A stretch of 64,000 nucleotides of DNA from SZUA-309 sp965230005 (GTDB lineage: Bacteria > Pseudomonadota > Gammaproteobacteria > Pseudomonadales > Azotimanducaceae): positions 1 to 64,000 of the forward strand of contig OZ245934.1 of the NCBI GenBank assembly GCA_965230005.1. Direction: 5' to 3'. The notes under the pieces are model-generated. The model ran no database searches. It saw only the letters and a list, made by a program, of their open reading frames with translations, and was not told where the DNA came from. Of this stretch, positions 18,491 to 26,394 are shown one piece after another (the first letter of the stretch is position 1; every line of letters begins with the position of its first letter). A program made the translations under genes and the position numbers.

Positions 18491-19089
18491 ATGCAAGGAA
18501 CTCTCATTCATGCGCGATTCGGCCTCAGGCAAGGCGGCCTGTTGCTGACCCTCGCGATGCTGCTCGGCGCCTGCGCCAGCCAGCCGAACACTTACTCGCA
18601 GACTGATCCCACCGCCGATTTCAGTCGCTACAGGACCTATGCCTTCTACGATCAGCCCGCCACGGACAACGCGCAGTATGAGTCTCTGGTGACGAACTTC
18701 CTGAAAGTCTCCGTGGCCCAGCAGCTCGATGCCCGGGGTATGAACTACGATCCGGAAAATCCGGATGTGGTGGTCAACTTTTTTCTGAACACCAAGGAGA
18801 AGGTGCGTTCCCGGTCCGTGCCGACCATGAGTGGCTACTATGGCTGGCGGGATCCTTTCTACGATCCCTGGCCCGGCTACGCCTACGAAACCCGCATCGA
18901 TCAATACACCGAAGGAACCCTCAACATCGACGTTGCCGACGTGGCCCAGCGCAAGCTCGTCTGGGAAGGTGCGATCGTGGGCCGCATCACCGACGAGTTC
19001 GTGCGGAACTGGAGCGCGGCCTTGATGAGGCCGTGCAGGCGATTTTCCAGGAGTATCCGGTGGAAAGCATTTACCGGGTTCGCGACTGA
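18491..19089 (+). pseudogene. DUF4136 lipoprotein, frameshifted near its C-terminus
   Basis: DUF4136-family lipoprotein. The start ATG at 18491 is followed by a signal peptide with lipobox LLGAC and by the family's ADFSRYRTYAFYD and VVVNFFLNTKEK segments. Up to about 19008 the frame is intact (VGRITDEFVRN). The expected C-terminal helix (LERGLDEAVQAIFQEYP) is then found one frame away and ends at a TGA at 19087-19089. One base appears to be missing between 19001 and 19020. Without the shift, the frame reads on directly into the oxidoreductase downstream. A second, intact DUF4136 protein (52.0 kb) ends with a comparable acidic helix, which supports this reading. It may be a sequencing error, a recent mutation or programmed frameshifting. 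Confidence 0.75.
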
Positions 19090-19093
19090 AGCC

Positions 19094-20191
19094 TTGACCA
19101 CCGCGCGCAACGGCCAGTGGCGGCTCGCTCGCACCCCGCCGGAAGGCTGGCCGCTGCCCGAAGATTTCATCTTCCAGGAAGCGGATCTCCCGGCGCCCGG
19201 TGACGGCCAGTGTCTGACGCGCACCCTGTACCTGTCCCTCGACCCCTATCAGTGGGGGCGCCGGCGCAGCGGAACGGAACAGCCGGGTGACGTCTGCCAC
19301 GGCCGTACGGTCTCACAGGTGGTGGCCTCCCGGACCGACGACTTCGCGCCCGGCGATTTCCTGTTCAACACCAACGGCTGGCAGTCCTATGGGCTCACCG
19401 GCCGGGATGTCGATGTGTTTGGCTACATGTTTCCCCGGCGCCTGGATCCTGGCCTGGCGCCGATCTCTACGGCGCTTGGCGTTATGGGGATGCTGGGTCT
19501 GACGGCGTATTCGGGGCTCATCGTTCAGTGCGAGCCGCAGGCTGGAGAAACTGTCGTCGTCTCCGCGGCTTCCGGTGGAGTTGGTCAGGTAGCGGGGCAG
19601 CTGGCAAAGCTCTGCGGCTGCCGGGTCGTGGGCATCACCAGCACACCGGAGAAGTGCGCGCTGGTTACCGGGGAGCTTGGCTTCGATGCGGCGGTCAGCC
19701 ATCTCGGCGAAGGGCTGCCGGAACGACTCGCGAGAGCCTGTCCCGACGGTATTGATGTCTACTTCGAGAACGTTGGCGGTCCGGTTTTCGAGGCGGTGCT
19801 GCCGCTCCTCAATCCCCGGTCGAGAATCACGGTCTGCGGCATGATTTCCCAATATGGCAACACCGATGGCCGGCCGGCCGCCGAAGTCTGGCGGGCAACG
19901 GGCCAGTCGGTGTTCGACCGGCAGGGGGTGGACGTGCACGGATTGTTTGTCGGTAACTTCGTGGCCGATTACCAGGATCAGTATCTGCAGCAGATGGCCG
20001 GGTGGATTCGCGATGGCCACATCGTCTATCGGGAGGATGTCTGGCAGGGTCTGGCAGAAGCGCCCGAGGCTTTTTCAGCCATGCTCAAAGGTGGCAATCT
20101 GGGCAAAACGCTGGTGGCCGTGGCCGACGACCCTACCCGGGATCAGGCGGGTGGAGGTTTCACGACCGTGCGCCGCGAACGTGCCGGCTGA
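19094..20191 (+). CDS. NADP-dependent oxidoreductase (CurA / leukotriene B4 dehydrogenase-like MDR)
   Basis: Zinc-free medium-chain reductase of about 365 residues that reduces conjugated C=C bonds (alkenal/one reductase, curcumin reductase type). The likely start is a TTG at 19094, giving TTARNGQWRLARTPPEG, which matches the N-terminal style of the family (QWxLARRP). The Rossmann motif is SAASGGVGQVAGQLAK, and DVYFENVGGPVFEAVLP is characteristic. No clear Shine-Dalgarno precedes the TTG, so translation may depend on coupling with the DUF4136 gene ending 4 bp before it. It is in frame with the 5' part of DUF4136, so a 566-residue fused product from 18491 is formally possible. Confidence 0.88.
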   Translation: MTTARNGQWRLARTPPEGWPLPEDFIFQEADLPAPGDGQCLTRTLYLSLDPYQWGRRRSGTEQPGDVCHGRTVSQVVASRTDDFAPGDFLFNTNGWQSYGLTGRDVDVFGYMFPRRLDPGLAPISTALGVMGMLGLTAYSGLIVQCEPQAGETVVVSAASGGVGQVAGQLAKLCGCRVVGITSTPEKCALVTGELGFDAAVSHLGEGLPERLARACPDGIDVYFENVGGPVFEAVLPLLNPRSRITVCGMISQYGNTDGRPAAEVWRATGQSVFDRQGVDVHGLFVGNFVADYQDQYLQQMAGWIRDGHIVYREDVWQGLAEAPEAFSAMLKGGNLGKTLVAVADDPTRDQAGGGFTTVRRERAG

Positions 20192-20199
20192 GGGCGTGG

Positions 20200-20838
20200 T
20201 CAGCGCGGCTGGATGAGATCCCAGATCAGCTGCAGGCGATCACGGGCGTTGCGCGTTTCGAGCACCTGCTGCATGTAGTCGGCGTCGAGCTTCAGGAACT
20301 GGAAGAGCCGGAAGCTGTAGTCTTCGGCGGCGATCGAGGCCCAATCTTCGCTTTCCAACTGCTCGGCGAGCTCGCTGCTCTGAGGTCGTACCAGGTCGAT
20401 GAGGCGTTCGTTCACCTGCCTTTTGAGGGTGTCCAGGTCGGCGGGATCGCCATCGTCCTGCTCATCCTCGATCGCTTCACACTCGACGATGCGATAAGGA
20501 ATTGCCTGGATTTCGCCGACGATGCTGTAGCGGTTCTGCATATGCACGTTGACGAGGATGCGGCCATCCGGCGTGGTCTGCAGGATTTCGCAGTGACCGG
20601 CCGAAAACACGGGCTCAGGTTCGTAGCTGGTCTGGTTGCTGGCAAGGGCTTCTTCGATCGGCTGCTGGCGCTTCGGCTGGCTGAGCGCCTTGCGCGTGTG
20701 GCAGACACCGATCATACGTCCCTCGGCCACGCAGTCGTGCACGAGCTTCCGGTAACGGGGCTCGAAGACGTGGAGCGGAACGATGGTGCCCGGAAAAGAC
20801 ACCATGTTCGGGATCGGAAACAGCGCGACGGATGGCAA
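20200..20838 (-). CDS. LON peptidase substrate-binding-domain protein
   Basis: A 212-residue stand-alone LON N-terminal domain protein with no AAA+ or protease part. It shows the LFPIPNMVSFPGTIVPLHVFE opening with the P-L-H-V/I-F-E-R-Y pattern and the later GRILVNV strand. Such proteins occur widely in proteobacteria with unknown role, possibly as adaptors or regulators of proteolysis. The ATG at 20838 is convergent with the oxidoreductase, 8 bp between stops. About 180 bp of intergenic DNA lies upstream, with no recognisable operator. Confidence 0.85.
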   Translation of the reverse strand: MPSVALFPIPNMVSFPGTIVPLHVFEPRYRKLVHDCVAEGRMIGVCHTRKALSQPKRQQPIEEALASNQTSYEPEPVFSAGHCEILQTTPDGRILVNVHMQNRYSIVGEIQAIPYRIVECEAIEDEQDDGDPADLDTLKRQVNERLIDLVRPQSSELAEQLESEDWASIAAEDYSFRLFQFLKLDADYMQQVLETRNARDRLQLIWDLIQPR

Positions 20839-21018
20839 GATTCGGGACCTCTCTCAATAGACCCGCAGGGTGATGTATGTTCCGTGAAGGGCGGGTGAAC
20901 AACGGGAACTGATCCCCAGCCGCGCATGGTCCCAATCCACACGGAAGCGCCTTACGCTAAGATGAACCATGCCTGTTGATCTGCAAACGGTTTGGTTGTT
21001 CCTGAGGGGGCGGATTTC

Positions 21019-21774
21019 ATGAAGCTCGGTGCGCTTCTCGGCCCGATCACTGATCCTTCCCGTTCGGACTTTCTCGCCGAGCAGGCAAAGGCCCTCGAAG
21101 GGGAGGGCTTTGGCAGCCTCTGGACGGCGCAGGCCGTCGGCCGAGGTTTCATGCTCACGGATCCCATCGTGGCGCTTACCGTTGCCGCATCGGTGACTCG
21201 ATCCGTGGAGATCGGTACGGCGGTGCTGCAGGTACCGCTCTATGATCCGCTCGATCTTGCTTACCGGGTGCTGTCCCTGCAGCAGGTCTGCGGGGATCGG
21301 CTGCGTCTCGGGGTGGGCGCCGGATCAACGCAAAACGACTTCGACACTTTCGGCCGCGACTACGAAAGCCGTTTTCAGGATTTCGAAACGGCGCTCGCTA
21401 CGCTGCGCGAAGTGTTTGCGCACGGTGGCAGCGGAGCACGCCAGCTTTCGCCCTGGCCGGCGGTTCAGGGCGGCCCTCCCATCTTTTATGGGACCTGGGG
21501 GAAAGGGGTCGAGCGGGCTGCTCAGGAATTCGACGGCTGGATTGCATCCGGCATGCATCGCACCCCGGAGCAGGTCGCGGCAGCGGCTGCCCGCTATCAG
21601 GCAGCCGGCGGTGGTCGAGCCATCGTTTCGACGATTCAGGTCGGAAAAGACACCGACCTCGGCGAGCTTCGGGAACGTTTCGCCGTGTTTTCCGAGGCAG
21701 GCTTTGACGATGCGGTCGTCATGTTGCTGCCCGGAGCGCCGGAACCCGCAGCAGTTCGCGCGCTGCTCCCGTAG
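21019..21774 (+). CDS. Luciferase-like (LLM class) flavin oxidoreductase
   Basis: A 251-residue luciferase-like mono-oxygenase family protein, using FMN or F420. The start chosen is the ATG at 21019 (MKLGALLGPITD), which follows TGAGGGGGCG. A TTG at 20992 would add 9 residues. Family features are FLAEQAKALEGEGFGSLWTAQA, the GTAVLQVPLYDPLDLAYR barrel strand and LGVGAGSTQNDFDTFG. It is shorter than the usual 300-350 residues: the C-terminal helices are abbreviated but the barrel core looks complete. Substrate unknown. Convergent with the sulfotransferase. Confidence 0.85.
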   Translation: MKLGALLGPITDPSRSDFLAEQAKALEGEGFGSLWTAQAVGRGFMLTDPIVALTVAASVTRSVEIGTAVLQVPLYDPLDLAYRVLSLQQVCGDRLRLGVGAGSTQNDFDTFGRDYESRFQDFETALATLREVFAHGGSGARQLSPWPAVQGGPPIFYGTWGKGVERAAQEFDGWIASGMHRTPEQVAAAAARYQAAGGGRAIVSTIQVGKDTDLGELRERFAVFSEAGFDDAVVMLLPGAPEPAAVRALLP

Positions 21775-21786
21775 GCCCGAGGCCGG

Positions 21787-22722
21787 TCAGGAAACAGAGC
21801 CGCCGTTCTCCAGCCAGCGGGCGCAGGCCGGATCCAGCACCCGCGTTTTTGCCGCTTCGTAGAGGTCGAGTTCCTCATCGCTCAGCACGCCCCGCCAGCG
21901 CCCGTTCGTCCCTTTGTAGATAAAGGAAGCGTTGCCGCCGGTGAAGAAGGCCGGCTCTTCGGGATCGGCGCGTGCGTCCTCGGCGATCGCTCTCGCTTTC
22001 GCCGCATCGAAATCGGCCTCGGCTGACACCCGGTCGACGATTTCGTCGGTAATCGGTTCTTCGATGAAGGATGCGATACGACGAATCGTACCCGGGAGAT
22101 CGGCGCGCATGTCGCTGTAGTTGAGAAACAGCAGGTTCGGCAGATGCCGGAAGTCCCAGTAGCTCTGTGCGTGGTGCAGATTGCCCCAGAAGGGATAACC
22201 CTCGGATTCCCATTCGAACCACCCGCGGCTGATCCAGTTTCGCCAGAGGCTGTGGATGTCCGGGTCGCAGCGCGGCAGGGGCGGGCCCGGTCGCGGTTCG
22301 GCGTTGAAGATGTCGTAGGCGACGTCGCTGTAATTACCGTAGTGATTGGCGAAGGACATGAAGACGTCTCTCGGATCGCGGCACACAACAAGGTATTTCA
22401 CGTTGGCGTACCAGGGCAGGCCGTCGAGGGCCAGATGTGATTTCAGAAAGCGCCGGTGCTGCTGCGCTTCCATATCGGCGATCATGTCCTCGAGGGGCAT
22501 CGGGTTGGCGCGCAGATCAATCCAGTGCGAAATGATATCCAGGCGGTCGATGTCGAGAGCGGATCCCAGCAACAGACTCGCCAGTATGGTTTGCGTGAAG
22601 GTCGTGCCGGCCTTGTAGGAAGTGGTGACGACGATATCGCCGTCGCGCGGCTGATAGTGCTCCCAGCGTGTCGAGTCCAGGTGATGGTTCTGGTAGCAAC
22701 GGGTGACGCTCGGTGTCTCCAA
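21787..22722 (-). CDS. PAPS-dependent sulfotransferase (cytosolic type)
   Basis: A 311-residue sulfotransferase moving sulfate from PAPS to a hydroxyl group. The start is taken as the TTG at 22722 behind AGGAG. The frame is open further upstream but lacks similarity there. The 5'-phosphosulfate-binding loop is TSYKAGTTFTQ, the 3'-phosphate motif is CRDPRDVFMSFANHYGN, and the C-terminal GTNGRWRG matches the conserved GxxGxW dimer/PAPS motif. Bacterial members sulfate lipids, steroids or phenols. It is divergent from the large TonB receptor gene, with 244 bp between. A sulfatase gene at 60.9 kb could in principle act in the reverse sense. Confidence 0.92.
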   Translation of the reverse strand: METPSVTRCYQNHHLDSTRWEHYQPRDGDIVVTTSYKAGTTFTQTILASLLLGSALDIDRLDIISHWIDLRANPMPLEDMIADMEAQQHRRFLKSHLALDGLPWYANVKYLVVCRDPRDVFMSFANHYGNYSDVAYDIFNAEPRPGPPLPRCDPDIHSLWRNWISRGWFEWESEGYPFWGNLHHAQSYWDFRHLPNLLFLNYSDMRADLPGTIRRIASFIEEPITDEIVDRVSAEADFDAAKARAIAEDARADPEEPAFFTGGNASFIYKGTNGRWRGVLSDEELDLYEAAKTRVLDPACARWLENGGSVS

Positions 22723-22895
22723 CGTTCGTTCTCCTGTTAACTTCCGGCAGGTGAGTGCCGACGTGAAAGTGCATGCGCATTGTCGGGCAGCTCGCCCGCA
22801 GGGCGCATTCTGCTTGTAAATCACTTTTTCACGCGACTTTCACTTTTCTCGCTTTTAGCCCAGTATCTCGCGTGGGAGAAAGAGGGTCTCCTTTT

Positions 22896-22937
22896 GTGAC
22901 AGCAGATCGCAGTGGATGCGAAGAGGGCTGCTGTCAC
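22896..22937 (+). promoter_or_regulatory. 10-bp perfect inverted repeat in the leader of the large TonB receptor
   Basis: GTGACAGCAG (22896-22905) and CTGCTGTCAC (22928-22937) are perfect reverse complements separated by 22 bases, ending 29 bp before the receptor ATG. It could be an operator with two half-sites about three helical turns apart, or a stem-loop in the mRNA leader. The rest of the 244-bp region holds an A/T-rich stretch near 22810-22860 where the promoter probably lies, but I cannot assign -35/-10 boxes with confidence. Confidence 0.55.
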
Positions 22938-22966
22938 GCAGACCTAAAGATGTTTGAGGAGGGGTT

Positions 22967-25900
22967 ATGAATCGTGTTCGCACGTTTTCGCAGTGCTGTG
23001 CCGTTCTGGCATTGGCAGCGGTGTTACCGGACGTAACATTCGCGCAAGAAGAAGTCATGGAAGAGATCGTCGTTACGGGCTCCTACATTAGAGGGAGTTC
23101 CCAGGACGCCGCATCTCCAGTTCAGGTCATCGACCGGGAGAACATGGACATTCAGGGCGCGTTCACCGCAGAGGACGTGACCCGGAACCTGACCATCAAT
23201 TCCGGCACCACGACAAATTTCAATTTCGATACGGAAAACGCAACGATCGCCGGTATGGCGAACGTCAACCTGCGAGGTCTGGGTCTGAACTCGACCCTCG
23301 TGCTGGTTAACGGCAAACGCCAGGTGGTGGCGGCGGCGGAGACGCAGGACGGCTCCGAATTCGTCGACATCAACACCATTCCCATGGCCATGCTGGAACG
23401 GGTGGAGGTCCTGAAAGACGGCGGCTCCGCCATCTACGGCTCCGACGCCATTGCCGGTGTCGTCAACTTCATCATGCGTGACGACTACGACGGCTTCGAT
23501 CTGCAGGGTAACTTCGGTGCCCTCGATGACGGGGTCGGCGAGGAATACCGGCTCTCGGCGGTCTGGGGTAAAAACTTCAACGACGGCAAGGGCAACTTCT
23601 CGATCGGTGTCGAGTACTTCGATCGTGACCCCGTCGGTTTCAATGACCTCGGACTCACCACGGAAGAAGATCGCGTGACGGTGGCGAACAGCACCTTGAA
23701 CGTGATCATTCCGAGTGCTTTCAGCGGGGCCGGACTGGGACTGGATCTCAACACCGCCTACGTAAATCCGGAGATCAGCGCAATTCGCGGAGGTACTTTC
23801 TTCACGGACCCGCTCTGTGACGACCTGGGTTACTTCACCGGCCTCTTTTCCGAGACGGTCAACGAGCCGAACCAGCACTGCCGCTTCGACAACCGCGAGT
23901 TCCGGGAAGTGCAGGTGGCCCAGCAGCGGGTCAGCACCCTGGCGACTTTCAAGTACGAATTCAACGAAGCTGCCGAACTCTATGCCATGGGTCAGTACTA
24001 CACCCAGGACGTGGAACGGTTCACCTCCGGCGCCTTCGGCCCCATCGATTCCTTCAATGCCGTGTTGCCGGTTGGCGACCCCGTCTGGGGTCTCGGATCC
24101 CGCTCAGACGAGTTCGTGGGCGCTCTCCTAGGCGGGGGGCTTCCCGCGGGTCTCGCCGCTCTGCCGCGGCCTGCTAACGCACCGAACCTTGGTATCAATG
24201 GTGGGCCCAATGCGCTCACCTACATGGGTTTCCAGCTTTCTGAGCACGGTACCTACGAGTTCAACGACGACAAACTGGACAGTGAGTCAGAAACCTATGG
24301 TGGCCATATCGGATTGCGCGGGATATTCGTTGCCGCCGACCGTGAGATGACCTACGACGTCAGCGTCTCCCACACCCAAACGACGACCTATCGGGAAGAG
24401 CTGACGGTCGAACGTAACGGTGTGGAATTGGCGCTGAACGGCCTCGGGGGACCCAACTGTGTGCCGAATGGCGTGGACGACTACGACCTGGTCAATGATC
24501 CGAACGACTTCATCGGTGGTGGCGTGTTCGGTCAGAACGGCCCGATCGGCTTCACCTTCACCAACGCCGCACCCGGCTACGTGCTGAACATGCGCCGCAA
24601 CATCTCACTCGCGCTCACGTCGACCAACCAGGGCCAGGGCGACTGCATGTTCCTGAACCCCTACCTGACGAAGGAAGACGGCACCCTCGCGAACGATCCG
24701 GAGCTCATCGAGTCCATCTACGCCATCGTGCCCCTGGAGGATCGGAAGAACGAGCTGACGGTGTTCGACGCTGTCTTCACCTCACAGCTCTGGCAGATGG
24801 GCGGCGACTGGGCCGCGGGCGCCATTGGCTATCAGTATCGTGATCAGCGTAACCGCGGGGCAGCCTATCCCTTCGTCAACCCGGGCCTCACGGACTTCGT
24901 GGGCTACGGTGCCGACGAAGCCTTCATCCCGGTTTCCAACGACAACTTCTACGGTCAGTTCACCCGGGATTTCGACGATGAGCGGAACATTCACGCCGTA
25001 TTCGGTGAGCTGAACCTGCCGTTCACCCCGAAACTCGAGATGCAGCTCGCCGTCCGCTGGGAAGACTACGGCGGTGCCATTGGCGACGAAGTGTCACCGA
25101 AGGTGGCCCTGCGCTGGCAGCCGATCGAATCGGTTGCTCTTCGCGGTTCCTACAGCCAGGCCTTCCGAGCCCCGAACACGGGCGTGCTCTTCAAGGGCGT
25201 AGGCTTTGACGGGCAGGCTGCCGTGGACTTCCTGAACAAGCCCGAAGTCCGCGCTGGCCTGCTGCCGCCGACGGAAGAAAACGCCGACGTGGTCGCGATC
25301 ATCCAGAACGGTTCAGCCTCCCCGGACGTTGGTCCCGAAACCGCCGATACTTACAACATCGGGGTGATCTTCACCCCGACGGGCCTGGAAGGCTTCCGCC
25401 TGTCTCTCGACTACTACCAGTTCGAGTTCCAGGACAAGGTGGTCAACGCGCCGCTGTCGATCACGCTCGACCGCGAGCTCGATAACTTCGTCGCCGCTGC
25501 GGCTGATCCGAACAACTACATCGATCAGACCACCTTCCAGCCCTGCGTGCAGGGCAGCTCGGTGCAGTGTGTCGTGAACCCGTCGACCTACGCGACGCCG
25601 GGAGTGCAGCGGAGCCCGCAGGGCGGCCTGCAGGTCGTGGACTTCCAGAACATCAACGCTGGCAAGATCGACACCAGCGGCATTGATCTTCTCGCAAGCT
25701 ACAGCTTCGATACGGGCCTCGGCCTCTGGACGCTGCAGCTCGACTGGAACCACATCATCGAGTTCGTTCCGAGCGACATTCCCGGCTTCGAGAACGGCAT
25801 CCTCGGTACGGGCATCACCGATGCCGCGGGTACCTCGGGCGATGGCAGCATTGCCCGCTCCATGCCGGACAACAAGGGTAACTTCATGGTGAACTTCAAC

Positions 25901-26218
25901 CGCGGCGGTCATAACGCCACGGCTTTCGTTCGCTACATTGACGCTTACGACAACCTTGGCGCTGCAGTCTTCAACAGCCCGGACAATCCGCCGCGCACGG
26001 AGTTCAGCGAGAAGGTCAAGAGCTGGACGACGCTCGATCTCCAGTACAACTACCGCTGGCAGTGGGGCGATGCGGGACCGTTGTCACTCACCTTCGGCAT
26101 CATCAACGTGACTGATGAGCTGCCGCCGAAGCGTGACGACTTCGCCCAGGGCTTCGACTCCACGACGCACGACCCGCGGGGCCGCCGGTTCTACATCGGC
26201 GTTCAGCAGTCGTTCTAA
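22967..26218 (+). CDS. TonB-dependent receptor (large)
   Basis: A 1083-residue outer-membrane TonB-dependent transporter. A signal peptide (residues 1-26, ending TFA/QEE) is followed by a TonB-box-like EEIVVTGSYIRG, then the plug domain (SPVQVIDRENM, NVNLRGLGLNSTLVLVNGKR, EVLKDGGSAIYGSDAIAGVVN) and a 22-strand barrel that ends in QQSF. The long barrel with repeated Tyr/Asn/Asp-rich loops matches receptors for large organic ligands rather than classic siderophore receptors. The ATG follows GAGGAGGGGTT. It is transcribed alone: an intrinsic terminator follows 43 bp after the stop. The ligand is unknown. The divergent neighbour is a sulfotransferase. Confidence 0.95.
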   Translation: MNRVRTFSQCCAVLALAAVLPDVTFAQEEVMEEIVVTGSYIRGSSQDAASPVQVIDRENMDIQGAFTAEDVTRNLTINSGTTTNFNFDTENATIAGMANVNLRGLGLNSTLVLVNGKRQVVAAAETQDGSEFVDINTIPMAMLERVEVLKDGGSAIYGSDAIAGVVNFIMRDDYDGFDLQGNFGALDDGVGEEYRLSAVWGKNFNDGKGNFSIGVEYFDRDPVGFNDLGLTTEEDRVTVANSTLNVIIPSAFSGAGLGLDLNTAYVNPEISAIRGGTFFTDPLCDDLGYFTGLFSETVNEPNQHCRFDNREFREVQVAQQRVSTLATFKYEFNEAAELYAMGQYYTQDVERFTSGAFGPIDSFNAVLPVGDPVWGLGSRSDEFVGALLGGGLPAGLAALPRPANAPNLGINGGPNALTYMGFQLSEHGTYEFNDDKLDSESETYGGHIGLRGIFVAADREMTYDVSVSHTQTTTYREELTVERNGVELALNGLGGPNCVPNGVDDYDLVNDPNDFIGGGVFGQNGPIGFTFTNAAPGYVLNMRRNISLALTSTNQGQGDCMFLNPYLTKEDGTLANDPELIESIYAIVPLEDRKNELTVFDAVFTSQLWQMGGDWAAGAIGYQYRDQRNRGAAYPFVNPGLTDFVGYGADEAFIPVSNDNFYGQFTRDFDDERNIHAVFGELNLPFTPKLEMQLAVRWEDYGGAIGDEVSPKVALRWQPIESVALRGSYSQAFRAPNTGVLFKGVGFDGQAAVDFLNKPEVRAGLLPPTEENADVVAIIQNGSASPDVGPETADTYNIGVIFTPTGLEGFRLSLDYYQFEFQDKVVNAPLSITLDRELDNFVAAAADPNNYIDQTTFQPCVQGSSVQCVVNPSTYATPGVQRSPQGGLQVVDFQNINAGKIDTSGIDLLASYSFDTGLGLWTLQLDWNHIIEFVPSDIPGFENGILGTGITDAAGTSGDGSIARSMPDNKGNFMVNFNRGGHNATAFVRYIDAYDNLGAAVFNSPDNPPRTEFSEKVKSWTTLDLQYNYRWQWGDAGPLSLTFGIINVTDELPPKRDDFAQGFDSTTHDPRGRRFYIGVQQSF

Positions 26219-26230
26219 GGCGCTGACGCG

Positions 26231-26248
26231 CCACCTCGGTTGAGGTGG
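26231..26248 (+). other. Stem-loop after the large TonB receptor
   Basis: CCACCTC (26231-26237), loop GGTT, GAGGTGG (26242-26248) is a 7-bp perfect hairpin 13 bp after the receptor stop and directly ahead of the T-run terminator. It has no T-run of its own and probably stabilises the mRNA 3' end or assists termination. Confidence 0.5.
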
Positions 26249-26260
26249 CTGCGAGGAAAG

Positions 26261-26287
26261 CCCGGTGTGTTGCACCGGGTTTTTTTT
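26261..26287 (+). terminator. Rho-independent terminator
   Basis: CCCGGTG (26261-26267), loop TGTTG, CACCGGG (26273-26279), then eight T (26280-26287). A classic intrinsic terminator for the TonB receptor gene. Confidence 0.92.
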
Positions 26288-26302
26288 ATGCCCTGCGGTC
26301 TC

Positions 26303-26334
26303 GAGGCAACTAGGCAACGAGGCAACGAGGCAAC
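26303..26334. repeat. Four tandem 8-bp repeats (GAGGCAAC)
   Basis: Units at 26303-26310, 26311-26318 (first base T instead of G), 26319-26326 and 26327-26334. They lie between the receptor terminator and the 3' end of the convergent MFS gene, so outside any coding region. Short tandem repeats of this sort can vary in copy number by slippage. No function is apparent. Confidence 0.9.
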
Positions 26335-26394
26335 CGAGACTAAGGCAGTCGGTTGCAGGTACAGCTCTCGCCTGGGGCGCGGTCAGCGTCGAAC

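Noticed and set aside
18107..20191. 694-codon ORF as a single protein
   Set aside because: It joins antisense of the efflux adaptor, a DUF4136 lipoprotein with its own signal peptide, and a reductase, and it is best explained by a one-base frameshift near 19010.
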